Source: Sesamum alatum (lineage: Eukaryota; Streptophyta; Magnoliopsida; Lamiales; Pedaliaceae). Taken from it: a DNA stretch of 64,000 bases. The notes beneath the pieces are model-generated. The model had not been told where the DNA came from, ran no database searches, and worked only from the letters and a program-made list of their open reading frames with translations. A program made the translations under genes and the position numbers. Shown in pieces: positions 12,683 to 23,272 of the stretch. Position 1 is the first letter of the stretch; every line of letters begins with the position of its first letter. Location of the stretch: contig JACGWO010000003.1 in NCBI GenBank assembly GCA_034509735.1, positions 6,820,001 to 6,884,000 on the forward strand, given 5' to 3'.

Positions 12683-14000
12683 TCAACGCTCTGGCCTGCC
12701 AGCGGTAGTGGGAATTCTCCCGTTCCCTGGTCAAAGACTATCACTCGTTCCCTAGCTGCATTATATCAGTATAAGATATCATTTCTGCCTCTCACCCGAG
12801 AGTCAGCTCACTACCGAATTGTCTATAATTATGCTATTAATAAAATATAGTTAAAGTCCCTTCGCGTTTCTCTAGTTAGTCTTTGAAGAGCTTTAGAGAG
12901 TTGGAGAAAGACCTATAAGAAACTACTGGGACTCAAGCAACACCCGGACCAACATCCGAATAGAAAGTAAAGGCTCTAAGCTCCGCTCCTTCGACTGATT
13001 GTCAGGCCCTCTGCGAATCCATAAATCTGAGGAGCATGCCGCAACAAAAGGATGGTCCCCTATGCATTTCATTCTTTCCGGAAGGGAAAAAAAAGTACCC
13101 CCATCATAGTGAACCTCTCCTTGTGATCGGGATGAGGTGATGCCTCCCGGCCGCATCTTTTCTTGATTTCATCTCTTTATTCAGTCAATTCACAGCCACA
13201 ACGATACGAAAGGCAAGGGGGTGAGGTAAGGAGTAGTATAAGAGTTGCTCGGTCATCTGAAAGGTGTTCTATTTGCTCGTAGCTCCCGGCAGTCGGATAT
13301 CAATAATAACTTACCCCGCGTTAGTAGAGTGAGGAGGTGAACGGAAAAAAATACAGTTGTCAGGAGGGACCTCTAGAGATCCAATGTAGATCCAACTTTT
13401 GATTCCCTTCATCTCTTGCCTCATGCTCGTTCGATAAACCTGATTCTTCTCGAACTTTGTCTTCGCCTCTGTATCCAAGAAGCTAAAAAGAATATCGTCT
13501 AAAAATCGCTTATGGCTTTTCTGTCCGTCTTGGAATGACAAAAAACGCATTTAAACACTTAACATAAGGCTTCTAACAAAACTTTTTAAACTTCCTTTCG
13601 CCTCGCATAATTAACTTGATACTTTACTTTCTGTAATAGGCAGTGAACCAATAGCGAGTTTGCTCCTAGCCTAACGCATATAAAAAAGCCCGGAGCCCAC
13701 CACTAGAACTTGCTTTGGTCTCCCTCCGCTCGCTCCCACCTGTCTTCTTCCCGCACTCCGTGAAACCTTAGTAGGATGGTTCACTGGAGATGCAGTGTAC
13801 TCGGCTTTTCCGTTTTTTCTTTGTCTTTGCCTCCAACAGTTGACTGGGCTATAGCTAAACCTGCCCTTTGTTGGTCGAGTTACTGTTAAACACGAGGGCT
13901 TCTCTCTGCTCTGATTCACCTCCCGGATACTTGACCTGAAAGCGAATTCCGAGTTAGAATCCGCCTTTGAGGACAACTCTTGCTCCCCACCTTTTGGCAT

Positions 14001-14095
14001 TCTGCCTTCGGCATCCCCCTCCTTGCGGTTAAGGTAACAACTTCGGGCATGGCCAGCTCCCATAGTGTGATGGGCGGTGTGTACAAGGCCCGGGA
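14001..14095 (-). pseudogene. Antisense fragment of plastid 16S rRNA 3' region
   Basis: The minus strand carries the universal CTTGTACACACCGCCC box, then the plastid-type ...GGGAGCTGGCCATGCCCGAAG..., ...CCTTAACCGCAAGGAGGGGG and ATGCCGAAGGCA. It is near identical to chloroplast rrn16 helix 44 over about 95 bp, then ends abruptly on both sides. It is a fragment, not an rRNA gene. A few C-to-T type differences are visible (for example GCCCATCAC for GCCCGTCAC), as expected for decaying nuclear copies. Confidence 0.92.
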
Positions 14096-14185
14096 AAATG
14101 TCAACTGGAGGGAAAATGTCAACTGGCAAGATTCAACATGCTTCTATATAAGTGATTTCATACCCGAGTCAGGGAATAAATCCAG

Positions 14186-14290
14186 AACATGCCAGCGAAG
14201 ATCTTTTATAGTGAAGAGTTGAAGTTCGCACGTGATTTAGGTTACCAAATTATTCCTCTTACAGGTTATATGTTTGAGAAGATGGATCGG
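14186..14290 (+). pseudogene. Fragment of mitochondrial-plasmid type family B DNA polymerase
   Basis: The frame reads KIFYSEELKFARDLGYQIIP followed by LTGYMFEKM. This resembles the segment of organellar/linear-plasmid family B DNA polymerases (DPO) with the pattern FxSEELKxAxxLGYxIIPLxGYxFEK. These genes are carried on linear mitochondrial plasmids and are often integrated in plant mitochondrial genomes. Only about 30 residues match; the frame beyond (DRVKELDKEIQSLAPS...) is not recognisable, and the assembly gap follows. Identification is from memory of the family pattern. Confidence 0.6.
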
Positions 14291-14427
14291 GTCAAAGAGC
14301 TGGATAAGGAGATTCAATCACTGGCCCCGAGCTTGTGGTCCTCCTTTGAGTGTAGATTCAATTGGACCACCAAGAGTGCATTAAAGCTGTTAACACTGAA
14401 TCTAGGATGTCTAAGACAAGTGAACTG

Positions 14428-14927
14428 NNNNNNNNNNNNNNNNNNNNNNNNNNNNNNNNNNNNNNNNNNNNNNNNNNNNNNNNNNNNNNNNNNNNNNNNN
14501 NNNNNNNNNNNNNNNNNNNNNNNNNNNNNNNNNNNNNNNNNNNNNNNNNNNNNNNNNNNNNNNNNNNNNNNNNNNNNNNNNNNNNNNNNNNNNNNNNNNN
14601 NNNNNNNNNNNNNNNNNNNNNNNNNNNNNNNNNNNNNNNNNNNNNNNNNNNNNNNNNNNNNNNNNNNNNNNNNNNNNNNNNNNNNNNNNNNNNNNNNNNN
14701 NNNNNNNNNNNNNNNNNNNNNNNNNNNNNNNNNNNNNNNNNNNNNNNNNNNNNNNNNNNNNNNNNNNNNNNNNNNNNNNNNNNNNNNNNNNNNNNNNNNN
14801 NNNNNNNNNNNNNNNNNNNNNNNNNNNNNNNNNNNNNNNNNNNNNNNNNNNNNNNNNNNNNNNNNNNNNNNNNNNNNNNNNNNNNNNNNNNNNNNNNNNN
14901 NNNNNNNNNNNNNNNNNNNNNNNNNNN
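14428..14927. other. Assembly gap of exactly 500 N
   Basis: A run of 500 undetermined bases. The round size suggests a scaffold placeholder and not a measured gap. Open frames running through it are meaningless. Confidence 0.99.
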
Positions 14928-15404
14928 GAGATCTAGTATGGATCATACATGGACGGTAGTTGGAGTCGGCGGCTCTCCCAGGGTGTTTGGGAACTGTGGA
15001 GAGAAATCTGTCACAGCTGAGCGCACGAAAGGAAATTTTTATTTTATGTTGAAGGGTTATATTGTGATGGAAGAGCGATCAACAGTTTATAAATGTCTTC
15101 GCGGTGGACTTGATTTTACTATGATATGAGGAGGTTTCCAATCCCTGGGGGAAAGCTTTCTCACAACTATCAGACATGACTGATCTTTATCTAAGCTAAT
15201 ATGAGATCGGACGAGAACTAAGGCTTCGCCGTTTGATAGCGTAGCTACATGAAACCAAGTTATTCTTTCTAGAATACTTGTTGATGAGGAGGTCTTACTC
15301 TGCCAAAGATGACCGGCTTGTCACCAGCAGGTTCAGTAGGCTCTCTATTGGGCTTTGAGGCTTTCTTGAACTCATCAGGGCCTCTTTGTAGGGGATTGGT
15401 ATGC
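14928..15404. other. Unrecognised, probably organelle-derived DNA after the gap
   Basis: A plus frame up to 15129 ends ...GNFYFMLKGYIVMEERSTVY... and stops; I cannot assign it. A minus frame around 15255-15400 (reading ...EFKKASKPNREPTEPAGDKP...) is also unassigned. Composition resembles the organellar block on the other side of the gap. It ends near 15404 where LINE coding sequence begins. Confidence 0.4.
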
Positions 15405-16808
15405 CCCCCAAACTAACGACGCGCCGCCTGGTATCCTTCCAGCCAAAAAACAGCCCGCCTCCACAAATCCAAAAGATCCTGGTGCTGTCCTTCCATGACC
15501 AGCTTACATCTTCTCTGCCAAATAGCCCAACACATTAGAAAAAACCTGGCGATCATCCCCTGCTCCATTTGTTGAAAAATGTGAAACACCCGGTCTGTAA
15601 CATCACTTGACCACTGTGAAACAACTCCCCAAGGAATACAGGATAACGCCCACAATTGCCTAGCAATTGGACATTCCAAAAAAATATGCCGGGTGGATTC
15701 CATAGTAGCCCCACAAGCACCACAACTTGTCTCAACATTTGGTACCCAAGAGGTTAACTTCTCCTTTGTTGGCAATGATCCCGAACACAGCCGCCACATA
15801 AATACACGGACTTTCGGAGTAACCTTGACAGCCCAAAGTGATGACCACAACGAATCCCCACCTTGTGCAAGCTGTAAATTCGAGCCAGAAGACGACGCCA
15901 AATCCCTTTCCTTAATATTGACAGCCTGTCGGTAAGCCGATTTAACTGTAAAGCGGCCTCTTCTATGAAACCTCCAACTCCACTCCCCCTCATGTCCCAC
16001 CCCCCCTGACTCGCCATACACAACCCTCCCTCAATAAACCCCCGTGCAACCAACAAACTCCTCCATGTCCAAGAAGCCCTATTCCCTAATGCCGCATCCC
16101 AAAAACTCCCTCTCTGAAAATATTTTGCCTTAAGCACCTTACTAAGAAGCGAATGAGGACGAGTTAAGATATGCCACCCTTGTTTGGCTAAAAGTGCCAA
16201 ATTAAACTCTCTCAAACCCCGGAACCCCAACCCACCCGAAGCCAAAGGCCGACATAATTTAACCCACGCTACCCAATGCACTCTTCTCTCCCCTCTGTTA
16301 TGCCACCAAAAGTTTGAAGCAATCGACTCCAACTATTTCAACAAATACGCTGGTAAAAGAAAACACGACATAGAATACGTTGGCGTCGATTAAAATAGAC
16401 TTAATCAGGATCCCCGTCCCCGCTTGAGACAAAGACTTAGCATTCCACCCACTCATCCTCTCCCACATCCTATCTTTTATATACCTAAACATCGTGCCCC
16501 GAGATCTTCCCCCGACAGCCGGTAATCCCAAGTATTTATCATGTGCAGCCACCAACCTCACCCCCAATAACGACGCCAACTCCCTCTTCACCCTCTCATT
16601 CACCCCATCACTCACCCCCATACTAGATTTATGGAGATTTACCTCCTGCCCCGATGCCCGTGCATATACTTCCAAAATCCTCCTAACCTCGCGCACCTGA
16701 TCCTCCTCAGCCCCACAGAAAACCAATGTATCATCAGCAAATAAGAGATGAGAAACAAAGGGGGCAGTAGGAGCAACCACAACCCCCTCTATTCGCCCAT
16801 CTCGTTCC
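15405..16808 (-). pseudogene. LINE ORF2, second half of reverse transcriptase plus zf-RVT domain
   Basis: The minus-strand frame starts at the copia A1 junction and reads RIEGVVVAPTAPFVSHLLFADD; FADD is the RT catalytic motif C. It continues with the thumb region (DKYLGLPAVGGRSRG, WNAKSLSQAGTGILIKSILI). After frameshifts near 16300 and 15950 come ERRVHWVAWVKLCRPLASGG, NRASWTWRSLLVARG, and the zf-RVT zinc-binding domain with CGACGATMESTRHIFLECPI and WAIWQRRCKLVMEG. It stops near 15413, just where organelle-like DNA begins, so an RNase H domain is missing. Homology resumes collinearly at 27257 once copia A1 and one copy of GTTCC are removed. Confidence 0.92.
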
Positions 16809-19035
16809 TGAAGGACAAGCGGATCCGCCCGGGAGCGCGAGCGGAAGCGAGAAAGCGAGAAATGTGCGTAAATTTAAATCAAATTCAAAATACGCGAATC
16901 CCAAGGGGTGTACCCTTGGGTGCTCAACCGGGCATTCGATGTAGGATGTGTAAATATTAAAACATATACTTAAGCACATAGGGCATAGATATATAAATGA
17001 AATCAATCAAAGCGTAATAAACCGTTACCTTTGATTGTTTAGCGTATGCTCCCGGCTACTTGCGTTGTTCCTTCTCCGGAATGCTCACGAAATCCAAACG
17101 TATGGATTCTCCAAAGGTGATCCACACTACACCGGAAGAAACACACGTTCTTCTTGCTAGAAAAGAACGGATTTAGAAGGAATCGGTTTAAGAGAAGAAC
17201 ACTATGAATTAGTGTTCTCTTAAACTTACTTTGTTCTTCTTCTTGATTCAAAATCAAGTGAAGAACACAAGTGTGGGAGAGGGAGAGAGCACGAAATTTG
17301 AGAGAGAGGAGAGGATTTTTATCTTCCCTTTTTCCTAGAAAAAGATGAATAATGAATCACTTATGCTTGGTGTTGTATATTCTAATATATATACATAATT
17401 AATGTGATTATTGGAATGTGTCTAGGTTCATCCAATGATGTCTAGATTCATTCCAATCAATCGCTATTAATTCTTCAATCAAGCCTACCAAAATTTATGG
17501 TATGATCAAATCATACCAAAAGGGAAGAGCTTGAATGGAGTTGATTTGTCTCTTTCCAAAAGAGATAAGTCAACATACCACCTAGCATGAAACATGGCTG
17601 ATTTTGCTTCCTCCAAGGGAGCATGTCGGCCATGTTTAATTAAGGGAAGAAATCCAACTTCTTCGTATTCCAAAATAGGAATTATTTCTCCTCTCGGGTA
17701 TAATTTAACGGACCGGGTTTTATCGTAATCCAATTACGACGAACCCAACATTAAATCCAATTTAATGTCCATTTAAGTTATTCCTGTTGATCTTTTAATC
17801 CAATTAAAAGATCCAACGTCTCAACGTCTCAACTTTCCATATTTAATCAAAAATCCAATTTACCGATTAAACGGAAGCCCGATACAATATCGGCCGGTCC
17901 ATCTAATGGACTTTTCCTTATGTAATCCAATTACTTATTTTATCCTTCGAGATTTACTCCAAGTCGATCTCTCAACCTCCTCGGTGATTTGTGTGTGACC
18001 CTTTAGGTTCACCCTCAGCTAGACTTGGGCCCGTGTCCCACAAGGGCCCGTTACCTTGGGGTGGCCGTCTAGAAACGGTCCATGGCACTAGAGACTAGGT
18101 GAATTGGCGTGAACATTTAGGTGCCGATTCCGTACGGGTACGATCCTTCCGTCTACCGTCTCCCGGCCTTAGTCTAGGGTATGGAATTGGGCGTCGGTTC
18201 CCATCCTCGACTAGGCATCTATGCTTAATACTTGAGACCACGTATGCTTCATTGCGTCGACACAGGAAACCATTCCCTGTTCGACCAACCACTGTGGCCA
18301 CAGCTTCAAACAACATGAACGTGTCTCCGAGTGCATAGGAGATACCTCTATCACATACTGACAGGGGACGGATCCTCTTCTTGGAATCCATCGTCCTCGC
18401 TACACATTCTGACTGCACTGGACAAGGCTTATGATAATCATCTTACAGAATGATTACCTCTCGCCAGATCCAAGATACAGCGTCCTGTGCACGCGACTGC
18501 CATGATTCCTCAAGTCCGAGGATTACTCCCGTACTATCGGAAACCGGGGAAAACCAATCATACCGACCAAGCCTCCAAGGCTTCCATATGATGATCCCCG
18601 CGAGTCAGTCCAGTCGGCTCGACCCCAGTCAACCAACCCATCAAGATCGTGTAGGTGTCCCACGCCTGTCGCCGATGAAACACGCCACTCATCCAATGAA
18701 CACGACTCTTGACGCAAGTCTCAATAGGACTCTCGATGCCCTGTCTCGAGGTCCTCGACTTGGAACGTTTCAGACCCAACTCTTAATCAGTTGATTTCAT
18801 GACCACCATTCAATGCGTGGCCCAACTGCACGAGTTGTTATCCATGGTCTGTGGGCTTTATTGCGATATAACTTAAACACCGTTTTAACAAATGTAAGAT
18901 GAGCGCAACAAAGAAGGTACCATTAGTGACGAACACTCATCTTATTCATCACATAATAATATTACATTTACATCAAGTTGTCAGATAGGTTACAAATCGC
19001 CAAACCTATTGGCTTTCTGGTCACCTATTCTAACA
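16809..19035 (-). repeat. Copia A1 3' LTR
   Basis: 2227 bp, with TG...CA ends on the minus strand (TGTTAGAATAGGTGACC... to ...CTTGTCCTTCA). A minus-strand TATATATATTAGAATATAC near 17380-17400 is a plausible promoter TATA region. The LTR carries several AATCCAATTA-type motifs (17720-17935). Its open frames, including the 107-codon frame at 18095-18418, recur only because LTR copies are similar. Confidence 0.97.
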
Positions 19036-19050
19036 ATCTCCCACTTGACC
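19036..19050 (-). other. Copia A1 polypurine tract
   Basis: On the minus strand GGTCAAGTGGGAGAT directly precedes the TGTTAGAATAGG start of the 3' LTR. This is the expected position and purine-rich composition of the plus-strand primer site. Confidence 0.8.
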
Positions 19051-19136
19051 TAAAGCCAATCACCCATTGACCTCAAACCTCTTATTCGGATGGTGAGTGT
19101 GGGCAACTTGCGACATGGGCTTAGCAAGTGGATCTG

Positions 19137-21607
19137 CTATGTTTTCTGCGGAGTTGACTCGGTCCAACCGAACGTCACTCGTGCTATCCATCTCTCTAAG
19201 CAGATGGTAGCGTCTAAGAATATGCTTGGATCCTGATGAGATCTCGGTTCCTTTGCTAGCGCTATTGCCCCATTGTTATCATAAAAGATAATTACAGGCT
19301 TAGCAATGCTAGGTACTACATCCAACCCTTGGATGTAGCTCATCAACCAAACCACTCCTTAGCAGCTTCCAAAGCCGCTATGTATTCAAAACTCTATGGT
19401 GGAGTCCGCCGTGGTAGCCTACTTGGAACTCTTCTAAGTAACCACGCCACCATTTAGTCTAAATACAAAACCATACTGAGACTTGGCATCATCGTCATCC
19501 AACTGGAAGCTAGCGTCGCTATAGCCTTCCAGTATCAACTCTCCACCGCCATAGATCAAGAACATGTTCTTAGTTCTTTTAGGTACTTCAGGATAGTCTT
19601 GACTGCACTCCAGTGTGCCTCCCCGGCACACGACTGATATCGACTTGTTACGCTCAAAGCGAAAGCCACATCAGGTCTAGTGTACTGAACAACATACTGT
19701 ATGCTGCCTACGGCTGAAGCATAGGGGATGTCCAACATCCTTTTAAGCTCCTCATCAGTCTTAGAAGACTGCTTCTTGGATAACTTAATTCCATGCCTCA
19801 TAGGAAGGAATCCTCGTTTCAAGTTCTCCATCTTGAATCTCTTTAAGACTTTCTCAATGTACGAGGACTGGGCCATTCCTAACATCCTTCTAGATCTATC
19901 CCTATAGATCTTGATGCCAAGGATGTAGGATGCCTCGTCCATATCCTTCATGGAGAATTGCGTTGACAACCAAGCTTTAGTGGTACCCAACATCTTAGCA
20001 TCATTCCCAATGAGCAAGATGTCATCCACGTAAAGCACCAGAAACGCAAGTGAGCTCCCACTGATCTTCTTGTATACACAAGGATCGGACTTGTTCTTGA
20101 TGAAATCATATCCCCGTATGACTTCATCAAAACGTATGTTCCAGCTTCGGGAAGCTTGTTTGAGGCCATAGATGGACCTTTGGAGACGGCAGACCTTCTG
20201 CTCTTCTCCAACAGTTGTGAAACCTTCCGGCTGATCCATATAGATTTCTTCCTCTACAAAACCGTTGCGGAAGGCCGTTTTCACGTCCATCTGCCATATT
20301 TCATAGTCATACCATGCTGCTATGGCAAGCAGTATCCGAATGGACTTGGCCATTGCTACGGGTGAGTAGGTTTCCTCATAATCGACCCCGGGTCGTTGAG
20401 TGTAACCTTTCACCACAAGCCTGGCTTTGAAGGTTGTAACCTCCCCGTCAGCTCCAAGCTTACGTTTGTAGACCCATTTACACCCTACGGGTTTAACCCC
20501 TTTGGGTGGATCTACTAGGGTGCAAACCTTGTTTGTACCCATCGAGTCCATCTCGGATTTCATGGCCTCAAGCCACTTTTCCGAATCGATGTCCGACATC
20601 GCTTCTCCGTACGTCTTCGGATCATTATCCAACTGACTGGTTAGGCCCAGAAATTCATACCTATCAGGTGCATGGGATACTCTGGCCGACCTACGGAGGA
20701 CTGGAACAATATCAGTGGGAACTTCTGGCTCAGATGTCACTGCCGCCTCTTGGGGTACCTCACTTGATTCCTCAAGGAGCACCTCATCGCGTCGACTATC
20801 CGATTGAAAACCTTTTTCCAAGAACACTGCGTTTCGCGAGACAAAAACCTTTTGCTCGGAGGGATCATGGAAATAATACCCCGCAGTTTCTTTTGGATAG
20901 CCGATGAACCTGCATAAACTAGACCTCGAGTCCAGTTTATCTCCCACTAATCTCTTGACATATGCAGGGCAACCCCACACTTTCAAGTATTTGTAGGAAG
21001 CAGGCTTGCCATGCCATATCTCATATGGCGTCTGGGATACCTTTTTAGATGGCGCCAAGTTCAAAACTTTGGCCGCCGTCTCAAGAGCGTATCCCCAGAA
21101 GGAAAGGGGTAGTTCGATAAAACTCATCATGGATCGAACCATGTCCAACAAGGTCCGATTCCTCCTTTCAGACACACCATTAAGCTGCGGTGTTCCAAGA
21201 GGGGTCCACTGAGAGAGAATCCCATTCTCTTTTAGATAATCAGTAAACTCACCACTCAAATACTCTCCACCTCGATCCGACCAAAGGGCTTTGATCTTTC
21301 GACCGGTTTGGTTCTCTACTTCAAGTCTGTATTCCTTAAACCTTCTAAAGGCTTCAGACTTGTACCTCATCAGGTAAACATAACCATACCGTGAGTGATC
21401 ATCGGTAAAGGTTATGAAGTACGAGTACCCACCTCTAGCCTGAGTATTTAGTGGACCACAGACATCTGTATGGATCAAATCCAACAGACCACTGGCTAGC
21501 ATACTTTGTCCAACAAAGGGTTTCTTGGTCATCTTTCCCTTTAGACAGGATTCGCAGGTCGGTAGGTTGTCCAAATCGTCTATATCTAGACTCTTTGAGT
21601 CCACCAA
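19137..21607 (-). pseudogene. Copia A1 pol: integrase, reverse transcriptase, RNase H
   Basis: A 683-codon frame (21607-19556) encodes the CxxC of the integrase zinc finger (CESCLKGKM), the integrase core with D (HTDVCGPL), D (WSDRGGEYLS) and E (SERRNRTLLDM), then RT with KARLVVKGYTQ, motif A QMDVKTAF and motif C YVDDILL. Near 19600 the frame breaks. RNase H continues in another frame (EGYSDASFQLDDDDAKSQYG) and then in a third piece at 19355-19137 (VIIFYDNNGAIALAKEP). RT and integrase active residues are present, so this is the best preserved pol in the window, but RNase H is frameshifted. No retroviral-type envelope is present. Confidence 0.95.
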
Positions 21608-23272
21608 CCTTCTTATCCTATCTTTAGAGATATGACCTAACCTCGCATGCCATATCTGTGCGTTATTATGATCATCACGTTATCGTTTGTGTTTTGCAGT
21701 CATAATCCAATTAGACTGTTGAAGTATGTACAGACCCTTGACCGATGTACCAAGCAAATGAGAAATACCATCTTCGATAATGAAAAAACCGTTTTTATTG
21801 ATGGTAAATTCATATCCCTCCTTATCAAGGATCGGGATGGAAATAATGTTTTTTAATCATGCTAGGTACATAGAAACAGTCGTTCAGTACAATCCTAACA
21901 TGACTACTAATGGCTAACTCTAGTGATCCTACGGCCTCCACAGCAACGGCCTTGCCATCGCCTAGCCTCAGGATCATCTCATCCTTGGTTAGCCTTCTGC
22001 TTCTTTGCAGTGCCTGCAAATCATTGCAGATGTGAGCACCACACCCGGTATCCAATACCCATGAAGTAGAATTAGTAATCATATTAACTTCAACCACAAA
22101 CACTCCTGGGTTGGAGAGGAGTTGTGGGCACTCCCTCTTCCAATGCCCTTTCCCTTGGCAATGTATGCAGACATCATTTGCCTTGGACCGCTGAGAACCA
22201 CGAGCCTTCCCTTTCCCTTTGCTCGGTCCAACCAGAGCAACAGGGACGCCCGGAGCGTGAGCAGGGGCCACAACCGTCTTCCCTTTGCCCTTCTTCCTCT
22301 TCCAGCGTCCGACCCTCTTGCCATTTGCCTTGGAGGTCGAAGCCTCTCCTATCAATACCGCCGGCGCCGACTTGTGGGTCGTTGCCTCGTATTGGACCAG
22401 CATGTTGATCCACTCATGAATAGACTTCTCAAGTCCGTTCATGTTGTAGTTTACAACAAACGGGTCATAGGATGGAGGAAGCGACTGGAGGATCACGTCA
22501 ATGTACGTGTCATTGTTAAGCCCAGCTTTAAGGTCCTCGAGTTTCTCCACTAGGGAGAATCATCGAATAAGGAATCCTTCCATGGATGAGAAGGTTGAGT
22601 TACAGTACAGACTCCGTTGGCTTTCGCAAGGAAGCATCTCGAAAGTTCCGCAATCTATGGTTGATGCCTCACTCGAACTCTATCCCATACCCTACTTTAC
22701 TTTATTCGTCCGAGCGGCCCCTATAATATACGATGCGTGAAGGAATAAGGATTTATTTCTACCATTCAATAATTCGAAATAGTTAACCAAGCAGTAGCCA
22801 AGAACAAAGAAGCAAGCCAAGATCAATGGAGGGTCGCCCCAGTCAAAGATGGTAAGAAGGAGTAGAGCTTGACCCCATGACTCTATACAGACGCTCGTTT
22901 AGCGAGCTTGGTACCAAAGAATGCTTTTGTGGGGGCATATCTAATATGCCTATCCGGAACCGCATAAACCTCGTTCATGCGGAGCATTATGGCGGAGACG
23001 TTGTCCAGCCTCTCATATTGCTTCTGGATGTCGTTAGACATCGAAGCCAGTATGATACTGCGTACTTTCCAGTTGTCCTCATGCCATTTCTCGAACGTCA
23101 AACGTTCTTCAGGCGTGGACCCCTCTGGTAAGTCGCTCGGTGGCGGCTCGTCCAAGACATAGCCTTGGTTCTCGAAACCGAGGACAATCCTCAGGTTTCT
23201 CAGCCAGTCCGAGTAGTTCGTTCCGTTGAATTTGTTACTCTCAAGAATCATGGTTAACGGGTTCTTAGACAT
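21608..23272 (-). pseudogene. Copia A1 gag and protease, interrupted
   Basis: Gag starts at 23272 (MSKNPLTMILESNKFNGTNY) and runs as a typical copia gag (LRNLRIVLGFENQGYVLDEP, PDRHIRYAPTKAFFG) to about 22883. A 309 bp unrelated insertion (22559-22867) then breaks the frame. Gag resumes at 22550 (EKLEDLKAGLNNDTYIDVIL), reaches the CCHC knuckle CIHCQGKGHWKREC and the protease site LDTGCGAHICND, and frameshifts near 21850 (an extra T in a T-run compared with A3). The zinc-finger histidines of integrase lie around 21610-21660. Confidence 0.93.
22559..22867. other. 309 bp foreign insertion in A1 gag
   Basis: The A3 copy reads continuously ...ACTAGGGAGAGCATCTTGACC..., whereas A1 breaks after ACTAGGGAGA and resumes at CTTGACCCC. 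There is no target duplication or inverted repeat, and a few target bases appear lost. The inserted sequence has no TE terminus or protein I recognise. Its texture is like plant organellar intergenic DNA. Confidence 0.85.

Larger units (their letters stand above)
12276..15404. other. Organelle-derived DNA (mitochondrial style, carrying plastid pieces)
   Basis: Base composition and texture change abruptly from AT-rich TE DNA to moderate-GC sequence typical of plant mitochondrial intergenic DNA. It contains a plastid atpA fragment (12560-12682), an antisense plastid 16S rRNA fragment (14001-14095) and a piece resembling the family B DNA polymerase of plant mitochondrial plasmids (14186-14290). 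Plant mitochondrial genomes commonly carry such plastid scraps, so one NUMT is the simplest reading; several joined organellar fragments would look the same. A short direct duplication, GGGAAAATGTCAACTGG, lies at 14093-14109 and 14111-14127. The 500-N gap inside leaves open a scaffolding artefact. The other frames here (for example 12923-13156, 13311-13550 and 13671-14129, all minus) match nothing I know. Confidence 0.7.

Noticed and set aside
14001..14095. A genuine rRNA gene
   Set aside because: Only about 95 bp of the 16S 3' region remain, with substitutions and abrupt ends.
14189..15129. Long frames of about 200-256 codons spanning the gap
   Set aside because: They are open only because 500 N are read as X. 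No evidence for a gene across the gap.
18095..18418. A 107-codon frame seen again at 26317-26640, 54013-54336 and 63413-63736
   Set aside because: All four lie in copies of the same LTR. The A3 3' LTR copy is broken (46600-46824), no domain is recognisable, and its recurrence is explained by LTR homology.
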